A DNA stretch of 64,000 nucleotides from Shewanella gelidii (GCF_014647855.1 NZ_BMPZ01000005.1:124001-188000), one strand, 5' to 3'. Counted from the first letter of the stretch, positions 28,071-36,677 are shown. Made by a program: numbers and translations. The notes: generated by a model from the sequence alone, not told the origin.

Positions 28071-28709
28071 ATGACCTTGTATGAACTTAAGCCCAAGTTT
28101 CAATCTCTTTTGAGGCCCTTTGTTCGATGGCTTGAACAAAAAGGGGTGAGTGCAAATCAAGTCACTATTCTTGCCGTGCTTGGTTCAGTATTACTGGGTA
28201 GCATGCTGATGATCTATTCAGAAACCCACGCTCTTTTCTTATTGCTGCCTCTTTGGATGTTTGTGAGAATGGCTTTAAATGCCATTGACGGCATGTTAGC
28301 TCGCGAATTTAACCAACAAAGCAATTTAGGGGCCTATCTTAATGAGCTGAGCGATGTCGTTGCTGATGCTGCACTTTTCCTTCCTTTTGCGCTTATTAGC
28401 CCCTTTACTCCTCTGACCGTTGCGATAGTCATTTTTCTAGCCACTCTAAGTGAATTTGCTGGCTTACAGGGAATAACAATTGGAGCATCGCGCCGCTATG
28501 ACGGTCCTTTAGGTAAAAGTGACCGCGCGTTTATCTTTGGTGCAATCGGGCTGTGGATCGGCTTGGGTGGCGTGATGCCAAGCTGGCTGTTTTGGTTAAT
28601 GCCAACCTTAGCTTTGCTTATTTGCCTGACAGTTTTTAATCGAGTGAAACGTGCGCTTCAGGAATCTAACGAACTGCAAGCCGCTAGCCCTTTAAACAAG
28701 CATGATTGA
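28071..28709 (+). CDS. ynbA: YnbA-like CDP-alcohol phosphatidyltransferase
   Basis: Inner-membrane enzyme of the class that joins a CDP-activated lipid to an alcohol head group. 212 residues, about six membrane segments. The family motif D-x2-D-G-x2-A-R-x8-G-x3-D-x3-D is at 70-95 but altered: N70, D73, G74, A77, R78, G87, N91, D95. Thus two of four metal-binding aspartates are asparagine. From memory E. coli YnbA has the same asparagines, so this is probably a subfamily trait and not decay. First gene of a six-gene operon. Confidence 0.85.
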   Translation: MTLYELKPKFQSLLRPFVRWLEQKGVSANQVTILAVLGSVLLGSMLMIYSETHALFLLLPLWMFVRMALNAIDGMLAREFNQQSNLGAYLNELSDVVADAALFLPFALISPFTPLTVAIVIFLATLSEFAGLQGITIGASRRYDGPLGKSDRAFIFGAIGLWIGLGGVMPSWLFWLMPTLALLICLTVFNRVKRALQESNELQAASPLNKHD

Positions 28710-28783
28710 TCAAGGTACATGCTGTTCTAGTTTGCAGGTTATTAAGCACTTTTTATCACAACCAATCATAGGATGAAGCGTAG

Positions 28784-30568
28784 ATGGAAACGGATTTTTT
28801 AAGTGGCGAGAGAATTGTTGAGGAAAAAGCTTTTACAACACATGACAATGTAGAGCTTTTCTATCGTTATTGGCCGGCAGCTGCGGAACAACCTAAAGGC
28901 GCAGTTGTGTTGTTTCATCGGGGTCATGAACATTCAGGTCGGCTAACGCACATTGTTGAAGAGCTTCAAATGCCAGAATATGCCTTTTATGCATGGGATG
29001 CCCGAGGGCATGGTCAATCACCTGGTGAACGCGGTTATAGCCCTTGCATTTCAAGTTCAATTCGTGATGTTCAAACATTCATTGAGCATATATCGAATAC
29101 CTACTCATTTACGGAAGAACAAATCGCTGTCATAGCTCAAAGTGTTGGTGCAGTTTTAGTCTCAGCGTGGGTACATGATTACGCGCCTAAACTGCGGTGT
29201 ATGGTGCTGGCATCTCCGGCATTTAAAGTGAAGTTATATGTACCGCTTGCTCGTTCTGGGCTTAAATTGATCCAGAAAGGGCGGGGTAATTTCTTTGTGA
29301 ATAGCTATGTTAAAGCAAAGTTTTTGACCCATGATCCCGAGCGAATAGAGTCTTTTGATAATGACCCTCTCGTTACCCGCGCAATATCTTCAAATATTCT
29401 GTTGTCTTTATATGAGACTGCTGAGCGAATTGTCTCGGATGCCGCTGCGATTACGGTGCCAACGCAATTACTCATCTCGGGCTCTGATTGGGTGGTCCAT
29501 CATAAGCCGCAACATCAGTTCTACGAGCGATTAGGGAGCATGGTTAAAGAGCGACATATTCTCGATGGTTTTTATCATGACACTTTGGGGGAGAAAGATC
29601 GCCACGTTGCGATAGATAAAGCGCGTCACTTTATCCTTAAAAGCTTTTCCGAGCCCTATAGTCGCCAATGCCTGCTGAATGCGGATAAGTTTGGATTTAC
29701 TCGCACTGAGTCAGACAAGTTAGCGACACCTAACTCCATCTTGTCGCCTGAAGGCCTATATTGGGCAATGTATAGACAGAGCCTTAAGATTGGTGGGCTT
29801 CAATCGAAAGGGATCAAACTTGGGCATGAAACCGGCTTTGATTCTGGTAGCACGCTTGATTATGTTTATGAAAACAAACCTCAGGGAAAATCATTTTTTG
29901 GAAAGCTAATTGATAAAAATTACTTAAATGCCATTGGCTGGCGCGGGATCCGTCAGCGCAAAGTGCATATAGAAGAGTTGTTGCAGGTCGCGTTCAGCAA
30001 GCTGAGGGAGCAGGGCAAGCCAGTAGACATTATGGATATTGCATCGGGTCATGGGCGTTATATCTTGGAAGCGATTGAGCATAGTAGTGGCGGTACACAA
30101 TCCCGCCCTAATTCTATTCTTTTGCGAGATTACAGTGATTTAAATGTTGAGAAGGGCAGTCAATTAATTAAACAGAAAGGCCTAGATGATATTGCTCAAT
30201 TTATTAAAGCTGATGCATTTGAAGCGAAAAGCTATAGCAATCTAGAAACACAACCGACTTTAGGTGTGGTTTCGGGATTGTATGAACTGTTTGCTGATAA
30301 TGCTTTACTTCAAGTTTCTTTAGCTGGGTTTGCGTCTGCTATTCAGCCCGGTGGCTACCTGATTTATACTGGGCAGCCATGGCATCCGCAATTAAAAATG
30401 ATAGCCAAAGCTTTGACAAGTCATCGGCAGGGAGATGCATGGGTGATGCGCCGACGTAGTCAAGAGGAGATGGATCAACTGGTCTCTGCTGCAGGGTTTA
30501 CCAAAATTGAACAACGTATCGACCCCTTTGGTATATTCACTGTTTCGTTAGCGATTAGAAATAGCTAG
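28784..30568 (+). CDS. ynbC: YnbC-like fused alpha/beta hydrolase and SAM methyltransferase
   Basis: 594 residues. Residues 10-300 are a serine hydrolase of lysophospholipase type: FHRGHEHSGR, WDARGHGQSPGERGYSP, nucleophile elbow AVIAQSVGAVL (A in the first GxSxG position), acid ISGSDWVVHHK, and histidine in GFYHDTLGEKDR. Residues 390-594 are a class I methyltransferase with the SAM loop MDIASGHGRYILEA. No signal peptide, so it should act at the cytoplasmic face. The fusion suggests that a lipid is trimmed and its product methylated, or the reverse, in one pathway. AGGAT precedes the start. Confidence 0.85.
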   Translation: METDFLSGERIVEEKAFTTHDNVELFYRYWPAAAEQPKGAVVLFHRGHEHSGRLTHIVEELQMPEYAFYAWDARGHGQSPGERGYSPCISSSIRDVQTFIEHISNTYSFTEEQIAVIAQSVGAVLVSAWVHDYAPKLRCMVLASPAFKVKLYVPLARSGLKLIQKGRGNFFVNSYVKAKFLTHDPERIESFDNDPLVTRAISSNILLSLYETAERIVSDAAAITVPTQLLISGSDWVVHHKPQHQFYERLGSMVKERHILDGFYHDTLGEKDRHVAIDKARHFILKSFSEPYSRQCLLNADKFGFTRTESDKLATPNSILSPEGLYWAMYRQSLKIGGLQSKGIKLGHETGFDSGSTLDYVYENKPQGKSFFGKLIDKNYLNAIGWRGIRQRKVHIEELLQVAFSKLREQGKPVDIMDIASGHGRYILEAIEHSSGGTQSRPNSILLRDYSDLNVEKGSQLIKQKGLDDIAQFIKADAFEAKSYSNLETQPTLGVVSGLYELFADNALLQVSLAGFASAIQPGGYLIYTGQPWHPQLKMIAKALTSHRQGDAWVMRRRSQEEMDQLVSAAGFTKIEQRIDPFGIFTVSLAIRNS

Positions 30569-30604
30569 GCGCCAGTATTCATAGGATGAAGGATAATACG
30601 AACT

Positions 30605-31969
30605 ATGGATAGTGTAGAGCAGGAGCGCCCATGGAAATTGGCAAGTATTTGGTTGATGTTTTTAGCGCCTTTTTTCTTTATTAGCTATAACTTTGCCAAT
30701 GGCCTGGCTGCCAACCGTCAGGTGGCACATATCGTTTTTGAGTGGGAATCCCATATTCCGTTTGTGGCGTGGACGATTCTGCCTTATTGGAGCATCGATT
30801 TACTGTATGGGATCTCGTTATTCATATGTGCAACGAAATTGGAGCTACACAACCTCGGCAAACGTCTATTCACAGCACAAGTGATTGCTGTGACTTGTTT
30901 TATCTTATTCCCGCTAGGCTTTAGTTTTACAAAACCTGAAACTCAGGGTTTATTTGGGGGATTGTTTGCAGCGCTAGCTGAGTTCGATCAGCCCTATAAT
31001 CAAGCTCCTTCTCTGCATATCGCTTTGTTGATTATTTTATGGGTTCATTTTCCTCGTCATCTGAATAGCGTGTTAATTGCTCCTTTTCATTTGCTTTGTA
31101 TTCTCATTGCGATCTCGGTATTAACGACTTTTCAACATCACTTTATAGATGTGCCAACAGGTGCCTTGCTTGGGTGGCTGTGTATATGGTTATGGCCAGA
31201 CTCGGGCGTGAGCGCTGTAAAGGCAAGGATTTCGAGCGAGTTGGAAGACACCACTGAGGAGGCGCAGCGACATCGGTTGAGCCTGTGCTATTTATTGGGT
31301 TCCGCGGTTTTAGCTGTTTTAGCGTTAAGCTTTCAAGGGTGGGTGCTGTGGTTGCTTTGGCCTTCGGTTTCTTTATTGTTAGTGTCGATGATGTATTTGA
31401 AGCTAGGTTCTTCGGGGTTTCAAAAGTCTGAGATTGGTCACATGAGTTCAGCCGCAAAATGGCTGCTCTTTCCGTATCTAGTCTGTGCGAGAATTAACTC
31501 TCGATTATGGACTCGCAATGTAAGCCATGTAAGTGAAATTGTTGACGGCGTTTGGATTGGGCGCTATCCATCGGCAAAGGATATAGAAATGAACGGCTAT
31601 AAAACAGTCATTGATATGACTGCCGAGTTCTCAGCCCCACGTCGCTTATCGAATCATGTTTCTTGGCATAGTATCTGCAATCTTGATTTACTTACGCCTT
31701 CATCTTCGGCACTCAAAGAAGCAGCGACTTTAATTGAACAGGCAAGGGCCAGAGGACCTGTGCTTGTCGTCTGTGCACTTGGGTATTCTCGAAGTGCGCT
31801 TGCGATCATTAGCTGGCTGTTGATGAGCGGTCATGCTCAAACAACCGAAGAGGCCGTTGCGCTATTAAGAACTAAGCGACCAAGCGTAGTGCTCAAAGAC
31901 AGTGCGCAAATTCGCCTGACTTCATTACATGATGCAACGATGAATCAAGGAACTGAGTATCATGGTTGA
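30605..31969 (+). CDS. ynbD: YnbD-like PAP2 phosphatase fused to dual-specificity phosphatase
   Basis: 454 residues. The N-terminal half is a multi-pass PAP2-type lipid phosphatase with QAPSLHIALLIIL (PSGH-like) and FQHHFIDVPTGALLG (the histidine and aspartate of the third motif). Two more membrane segments lie near 225-265. The C-terminal soluble domain is a cysteine phosphatase with VVCALGYSRSALAIISWLL (C-x5-R). It should remove phosphate from lipid head groups, perhaps from a phosphatidylglycerol-phosphate-like intermediate. Its stop overlaps the next start by 8 bp. Confidence 0.87.
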   Translation: MDSVEQERPWKLASIWLMFLAPFFFISYNFANGLAANRQVAHIVFEWESHIPFVAWTILPYWSIDLLYGISLFICATKLELHNLGKRLFTAQVIAVTCFILFPLGFSFTKPETQGLFGGLFAALAEFDQPYNQAPSLHIALLIILWVHFPRHLNSVLIAPFHLLCILIAISVLTTFQHHFIDVPTGALLGWLCIWLWPDSGVSAVKARISSELEDTTEEAQRHRLSLCYLLGSAVLAVLALSFQGWVLWLLWPSVSLLLVSMMYLKLGSSGFQKSEIGHMSSAAKWLLFPYLVCARINSRLWTRNVSHVSEIVDGVWIGRYPSAKDIEMNGYKTVIDMTAEFSAPRRLSNHVSWHSICNLDLLTPSSSALKEAATLIEQARARGPVLVVCALGYSRSALAIISWLLMSGHAQTTEEAVALLRTKRPSVVLKDSAQIRLTSLHDATMNQGTEYHG

Positions 31970-32423
31970 AAATAAGTCGTTAACCAATACAGCGGTTTGC
32001 ATCGCGTTATTAGCAGAGCATCACAAGGTGAATATTCTTTCGACTTGTTTGACACTGCTGTCAGCTGGCACGATTGTGCTGGCTAGCTTGTTTGAACCTT
32101 TGGGGGTTATGGCACTTATTTTGCTGATTTCAATATTGGTATTAGGTGTTGCTCAGCTATTTATTGCAATAAGAGTTGGTTTTGATCATCAGCTGTTGTT
32201 ATCTGTAAGTCACACTAGCGACAACTTTAATGACCTATTAGCAACTGAAAAAGAGTTCATGCTTTTAGACCGTATTTTAGTTGCGCTTAAACTTGTCAAA
32301 AATGAACCTTCAAATCGAGTGTTGAATGACCGATTGCTAGGGTGTATTCAACTGTTTAAGCAGCAGTCGATATTGTGTGGCTTACAAGTTGTATTGATTG
32401 TTTCGGTACCATTATTGGTTTGA
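31962..32423 (+). CDS. Small membrane protein of the lipid operon
   Basis: 153 residues with two adjacent membrane segments (about 25-72) and a C-terminal hydrophobic end (LCGLQVVLIVSVPLLV). The middle is a soluble helical stretch. I do not recognise the family. Overlap with ynbD and close spacing to the next gene (27 bp) mark it as a genuine part of the operon. It may help to assemble the membrane enzymes. Confidence 0.75.
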   Translation: MVENKSLTNTAVCIALLAEHHKVNILSTCLTLLSAGTIVLASLFEPLGVMALILLISILVLGVAQLFIAIRVGFDHQLLLSVSHTSDNFNDLLATEKEFMLLDRILVALKLVKNEPSNRVLNDRLLGCIQLFKQQSILCGLQVVLIVSVPLLV

Positions 32424-32450
32424 ATTTATTAGAACTAACAGGATGTTAAT

Positions 32451-33383
32451 GTGGCAAATATTCCGTTCAATGCTCTTGTCGCAATGATTGCGATTTTAAG
32501 TTTTCTTGGTGTTGCAACTGTCATTCAGGTTGTAATGGTTAAGTCGAATCCCAGCAAGGATTTTACTGAGTTGCGTCAACGAATCACCTCATGGTGGTGG
32601 ATTATTGGCTTATTATTTATTTTCCTTGGTATCGGAACCAATGCTGCAATTGTCTTTTTTGCGTTTATTAGCTATTTAGCTCTAAAGGAATTTTTGTCGA
32701 TTGTCAGTACCCGTCAAGTCGATAGAAGTGTAGTTTTCTGGGCTTACTTATGTATTCCGTTGCAATACTATTGGGTATCCATCGGTTGGTATGGACTCTT
32801 TATTATTTTCATCCCTGTATATATGTTTCTATTTATACCCATGAGAATGGTGATGAAAGGCGAAACCGAAGGCTTTATTAAAGCTGCGGGTATTCTGCAT
32901 TGGGCCGTTATGCTCACCGTATTTTCGGTGAGCCATATAGCGTATCTTCTCGTTCTTCCTGAAAAAAATGTTTCAGCTGGTGGTATAGGTCTTGTGCTCT
33001 ACTTACTGTTTATGACGCAGTTTAATGATGTGAACCAATATCTTTGGGGAAAGAGCATAGGCAAACGCAAAATTATTCCTAAAGTTAGCCCCAACAAAAC
33101 TTGGGAGGGCTTTATTGGCGGTGTGGTTACCATTACCTTGGTGGCAGGCTTCATTGCGCCTTACTTAACTCCCCTGAACCATCTTCAGGGTTTTGTAGCT
33201 GGCCTCATTATTAGTGTGAGTGGTTTTGTCGGGGATGTTGTTATTTCTTCCGTGAAAAGAGACTTAAATATTAAGGATTGTGGTCAGCTTTTACCGGGAC
33301 ATGGCGGAATACTGGATCGAATGGATAGTTTAATTTATACCGCGCCGTTGTTCTTTCATTACATCTATTACCTTTATTATTAG
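32451..33383 (+). CDS. ynbB: YnbB-like phosphatidate cytidylyltransferase (CdsA family)
   Basis: Makes a CDP-lipid from CTP and phosphatidic acid. 310 residues, about eight membrane segments. The CdsA signature is complete: SSVKRDLNIKDCGQLLPGHG then GILDRMDS near the C-terminus, with KVSPNKTWEGFIGG before it. Starts at GTG after AGGATG. Within the operon it would supply the CDP-lipid used by the YnbA-like enzyme. A housekeeping cdsA is presumably elsewhere. Confidence 0.92.
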   Translation: MANIPFNALVAMIAILSFLGVATVIQVVMVKSNPSKDFTELRQRITSWWWIIGLLFIFLGIGTNAAIVFFAFISYLALKEFLSIVSTRQVDRSVVFWAYLCIPLQYYWVSIGWYGLFIIFIPVYMFLFIPMRMVMKGETEGFIKAAGILHWAVMLTVFSVSHIAYLLVLPEKNVSAGGIGLVLYLLFMTQFNDVNQYLWGKSIGKRKIIPKVSPNKTWEGFIGGVVTITLVAGFIAPYLTPLNHLQGFVAGLIISVSGFVGDVVISSVKRDLNIKDCGQLLPGHGGILDRMDSLIYTAPLFFHYIYYLYY

Positions 33384-33391
33384 GCAATGAA

Positions 33392-34033
33392 ATGAATCGA
33401 TTTTTTAAAGTTTTATTTGTTGCACTCATCGCGAAACCTTTGGTGTTGATCCTCTTAGGGCTCAATGTGATTCATCGAGAGAAACTGCCACAAACAGGGC
33501 CCAGTATTATTGCTGTGAATCATAATAGTCATTTAGACACGCTGGTATTGCTTAGCCTTTATCCTTTGTCTTTAGTACATAGATTGCGACCAGTGGCGGC
33601 AGCTGATTATTTCCTATCAAACCGAATCATTGCTTGGTTCTCCCTCAATGTCATCGGGATTATACCTTTAACCCGTAATGGCTCAGCCAAAAGAGATTTG
33701 TTTAGTGATTGTCACAAGGCACTCGATAATGGCGATATTTTATTGATATACCCGGAGGGAACTCGGGGTGAACCTGAAGTGACGAGCAAGCTAAAAAAAG
33801 GGATTTATTATCTTGTAAAGGACAGGGATGACGTGTCAATTGTACCTGTTGTCACGCACGGGTTAGGTAGAGCGCTTCCAAAAGGTGAGGCATTGTTGGT
33901 CCCTTTTAATTGCGACGTTGTTATAGGGAATTCGCTCGATAATAAGTCTTCTCCCGCTGAGCTTGTTGAGAGTCTGACGGATAGTTACAAAGAGCTATTG
34001 TTACAATGTTTAACCTATCATGAGCATGATTAG
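33392..34033 (+). CDS. 1-acyl-glycerol-3-phosphate acyltransferase (PlsC-like)
   Basis: Adds an acyl chain to lysophosphatidate or a similar lysolipid. 213 residues. Acyltransferase motifs in order: NHNSHLD (HX4D, about 49-55), GIIPLTRNG, YPEGTRG (about 125), and VPVVTHGLGRALPKG. One membrane segment at the N-terminus. Starts 8 bp after the CdsA-like gene and ends the operon. E. coli ynbABCD lacks this gene, so here the operon could build its substrate from lysolipid. Confidence 0.9.
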   Translation: MNRFFKVLFVALIAKPLVLILLGLNVIHREKLPQTGPSIIAVNHNSHLDTLVLLSLYPLSLVHRLRPVAAADYFLSNRIIAWFSLNVIGIIPLTRNGSAKRDLFSDCHKALDNGDILLIYPEGTRGEPEVTSKLKKGIYYLVKDRDDVSIVPVVTHGLGRALPKGEALLVPFNCDVVIGNSLDNKSSPAELVESLTDSYKELLLQCLTYHEHD

Positions 34034-34108
34034 TTAGTTGACTTAAACTAGTTCACCACAATTCAATGTAGCCAAAAGGTTTTTGTTGGTTATAATCGAA
34101 GGCGTTTG

Positions 34109-34175
34109 CTTCGTATAACCCCAATGATATGGTTTGGGGGTCTCTACCAGCTCCCTTAAAGTGCTGATTACGAAG
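34109..34175 (+). ncRNA. Adenine riboswitch aptamer
   Basis: Purine-riboswitch aptamer with all conserved parts. P1 is CTTCGTA/TACGAAG (34109-34115 with 34169-34175), then TATAAC. P2 is CCCCAA/TTTGGGG with loop TGATATGG. J2/3 is GTCTCTACC. P3 is CAGC/GCTG with loop CCTTAAA. J3/1 is GATTA. The specificity base equivalent to position 74 is T (34168), which pairs with adenine; guanine switches have C. It closely matches the well-studied Vibrio vulnificus add aptamer. Confidence 0.95.
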
Positions 34176-34277
34176 AGTTGAGATTATTATGGATCTTGCT
34201 CTTTGTACTGGCGTTCAATTTGTAATCCTTTACGACTAGAGTTATAGCATCCACATCTTATTGAGAATAGGTGTTAT
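34176..34277 (+). promoter_or_regulatory. Expression platform of the adenine riboswitch
   Basis: ACATCTTATT (34253-34262) pairs with AATAGGTGT (34266-34274), burying the ribosome site AGGTG (34269-34273) of the next gene. Upstream, TTTGTAATC (34219-34227) is complementary to GATTACGAA (34166-34174), that is, to J3/1 and most of the 3' strand of P1, so it can compete with the ligand-bound fold. A 16-codon frame starts at 34189. Translational control with adenine as the 'on' signal is likely. Confidence 0.6.
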
Positions 34278-35279
34278 ATGTACGAATTTATCCAAGATTT
34301 GCCTAAAGTTGAATTACATTTACATATCGAAGGTTCACTTGAACCAGAGTTGCTGTTTGAATTGGCAAAACGGAACCAAATTGATTTACCCTTCGAATCA
34401 CCGGAATTGTTGCGCAAAGCCTACGATTTCCAAGATCTACAATCGTTTTTAGATATTTACTATCAAGGTGCTAATGCGCTTCGAACAGACCAAGATTTTT
34501 ATGATCTGACTTGGGCGTATCTACAACGTTGTAAAGCCGATAATGTTATCCATACCGAAATATTCTTTGATCCTCAAACACATACAGAACGCGGTGTCAG
34601 CTTTGATACCGTCATAAATGGTATTTATAGAGCGATGCAAGATGGTGAGCGTGAATTTGGGATCACTTCTCAAATTATTGCCTGCTTTTTACGCCACTTA
34701 ACAGAAGATAGTGCCTTTGAAACTTTCACATCGATTAATACTCACAAAGACAAAATTATCGGCGTGGGTTTAGATTCGTCTGAGAGAGACCATCCGCCAG
34801 AGAAGTTTGCTCGGGTATTTCAGCACGCTAAACAAGCGGGCTTTTTGACGGTCGCACATGCGGGTGAAGAGGGCTCAGCGCAAAATATTGTCGATGCGAT
34901 TGATATGCTGAGTGTCAGCAGGGTAGACCATGGTGTTCGCTGCGTCGAAGATCAAGCGTTAGTTAAATCTTTAATCAATAGCCAAATGCCTCTTACTGTC
35001 TGTCCATTGTCTAACATAAAACTGCGTGTTTTTGACGAAATGCATCAGCACAATATTGTTGAGTTATTGCGCCAAGGTGTGGCCGTGACGATTAACTCCG
35101 ATGACCCTGCATATTTCGGTGGCTATATGACGGATAACTTTGTCGCGGTCAGTGAGGCACACCCGATGACAAAGCAAGAGCTCGCTCAATTTACACTAAA
35201 TGCTATTAATGCGAGTTTTATCAATGAAACGTTAAAAGCAAACTATAGAGCGAAAGTCCTCGCTTACTTAGAGAGGTAA
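34278..35279 (+). CDS. add: Adenine deaminase (adenosine deaminase fold, type 2)
   Basis: Zinc amidohydrolase that turns adenine into hypoxanthine and ammonia. 333 residues. Metal and catalytic motifs: KVELHLHIEGSLEPE (HxH), VAHAGEEG, RVDHGVR, and TINSDDPAYFGGY. The phrase VGLDSSERDHPPEKFARVF and the local pattern FFDPQTHTERG are typical of the adenine-deaminase branch, whereas true adenosine deaminases differ there. Genes of this kind are often labelled 'adenosine deaminase'. The adenine-sensing leader supports adenine as substrate. AGGTG lies four bases before the ATG, inside a hairpin. Confidence 0.9.
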   Translation: MYEFIQDLPKVELHLHIEGSLEPELLFELAKRNQIDLPFESPELLRKAYDFQDLQSFLDIYYQGANALRTDQDFYDLTWAYLQRCKADNVIHTEIFFDPQTHTERGVSFDTVINGIYRAMQDGEREFGITSQIIACFLRHLTEDSAFETFTSINTHKDKIIGVGLDSSERDHPPEKFARVFQHAKQAGFLTVAHAGEEGSAQNIVDAIDMLSVSRVDHGVRCVEDQALVKSLINSQMPLTVCPLSNIKLRVFDEMHQHNIVELLRQGVAVTINSDDPAYFGGYMTDNFVAVSEAHPMTKQELAQFTLNAINASFINETLKANYRAKVLAYLER

Positions 35280-35565
35280 GCCCGCCAAATTTAGGTTGAG
35301 AAGGTTTCGCAAAGTGGATAGAAGTGAAGGGCTCCACCGCTAATTTTTGATGTCGGAGAGGCGTCTTATAAGACGGTATTTTAACAGGCCAAAATGAAAT
35401 CATATTCGTGAGCCAGTATGCATATATTGGTGTGTAATCCATGTAGCATGTGGTTGTAAAATATAATCTTTAGCTTTTTAATTTTCGCGGCCGACAACTT
35501 GTTATTCAGTAGCCTAACTTAGTCCTGGTACTGTAATTAGAACGCCACCAATCAAGGATAGATAA
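35280..35565. other. Gap after the adenine deaminase gene
   Basis: CGTCTTATAAGACG (35362-35375) is a perfect 14-bp palindrome followed by GTATTTTA. It may be a weak terminator for the deaminase gene. Otherwise nothing recognisable. Confidence 0.35.
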
Positions 35566-35784
35566 ATGAAAAATGTCAAAAGTTTTGCATTTTCGTTGGG
35601 AATTATTATTTTTACTTCTGTTTCGGCATTTTCAGTGGGAAACCACTACGGTAGCATGACCTCCTGTGAACTGTCTGACGACCAGTCGATAATGACGATG
35701 CTTGCGAGGAGCATTGTTCTTGCCAATTTCACTGAAATTGAGATGAAAGAGAAGTGCGGTGAGGGTTTTGTTGAGCGCCTTTAA
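35566..35784 (+). CDS. Small secreted protein, unknown
   Basis: 72 residues: a signal peptide (SFAFSLGIIIFTSVSAFS), then about 48 residues with two cysteines (TSCELSD and EKCGEGF) that could form a disulphide. AAGGA seven bases before the ATG supports it. No family recognised. It stands alone. Confidence 0.55.
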   Translation: MKNVKSFAFSLGIIIFTSVSAFSVGNHYGSMTSCELSDDQSIMTMLARSIVLANFTEIEMKEKCGEGFVERL

Positions 35785-36128
35785 ATGTTGATGGCACAGT
35801 GATTTGTTACTCGTGTGGGGCTAGACTTTTTGAAGTGGTGCATGAGTTTTGTTTCCCTTTGAACGCCTCCATTTGTGGTGACGCTCGTATCAGAGCCGAA
35901 AATGTCTAAAGTTTGGTGAGTTTACTCTTCGTTTGACATACATGGGGCGGCTTTTTTAACCGATAGTGTGCTTTTTCTTTTTTGTCCAACAATGATAAAA
36001 ATGTTGATGGTCTATATCTTGTGAGTTTTGTGCAAGAGAAAGCATCGAATGGCTTTGTGTTTGTCTATTTTTCCTGTTTGGCGCGATGTGTCTATTGCGC
36101 TATTTGTACGAACTTCAACTTTGGATTG
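35785..36128. other. 344-bp gap before a secreted unknown
   Basis: The frame of the next gene is open from 35982, but the residues before 36129 look like translated non-coding sequence and would precede a signal peptide. I see no clear promoter or terminator. Confidence 0.4.
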
Positions 36129-36677
36129 ATGATGAATAAATTGCTGGTTTTTATATGCTTCACTGTATTTGTAAGTACGGCTTATGCCGAAAGTTGGTCT
36201 TGTTCAGATGGGAACAAAAGTCGATTACGAAATAATCGCGATAAAATCCATGATTATTATGTTTTGGCCTCTGAAATCTCCGAGACATTGGATTGGAGTC
36301 ATAGAACACCCTTATATACTTTAAGTAAAAAAGGGCAGGCTTCGCTGAGAGAGAATTATAGAAAAGATGGTGCGGCTGGACTTAAACGGCTCAGAAAAGA
36401 AATTTCTCGAATTGAGTCGCTAAAATCGACAGCTCAAAAGGCTTCGAATAAGCTCTATCATACGAGAAAACATATTAAGAAAAACATTAAACACTGGGAA
36501 AGCTTTAAATCCAATTGCCACAAAAAGCGGGAAAGTAAAAGTATGTCCATCGGTGTCGAACAATCCCATATAAACCTTGAGTATTATGAAGTGAAAGCAA
36601 AAGTTGTTAAGAAAATCCTTGCTGACTTTCGTCGAGATTTGAGTATCTATAAGCAATTTGAAAAAGCAATCCAATAA
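36129..36677 (+). CDS. Periplasmic helical protein, unknown
   Basis: 182 residues. Tandem ATG codons (36129 and 36132) begin a clean signal peptide, MMNKLLVFICFTVFVSTAYA, so I start here and not at 35982. The mature part is basic and helical (GLKRLRKEISRIESLKSTAQ; HTRKHIKKNIKHWESFK), with cysteines near SWSCSDG and KSNCHKK. Ribosome site weak (TTGGAT). No family recognised. Confidence 0.55.
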   Translation: MMNKLLVFICFTVFVSTAYAESWSCSDGNKSRLRNNRDKIHDYYVLASEISETLDWSHRTPLYTLSKKGQASLRENYRKDGAAGLKRLRKEISRIESLKSTAQKASNKLYHTRKHIKKNIKHWESFKSNCHKKRESKSMSIGVEQSHINLEYYEVKAKVVKKILADFRRDLSIYKQFEKAIQ

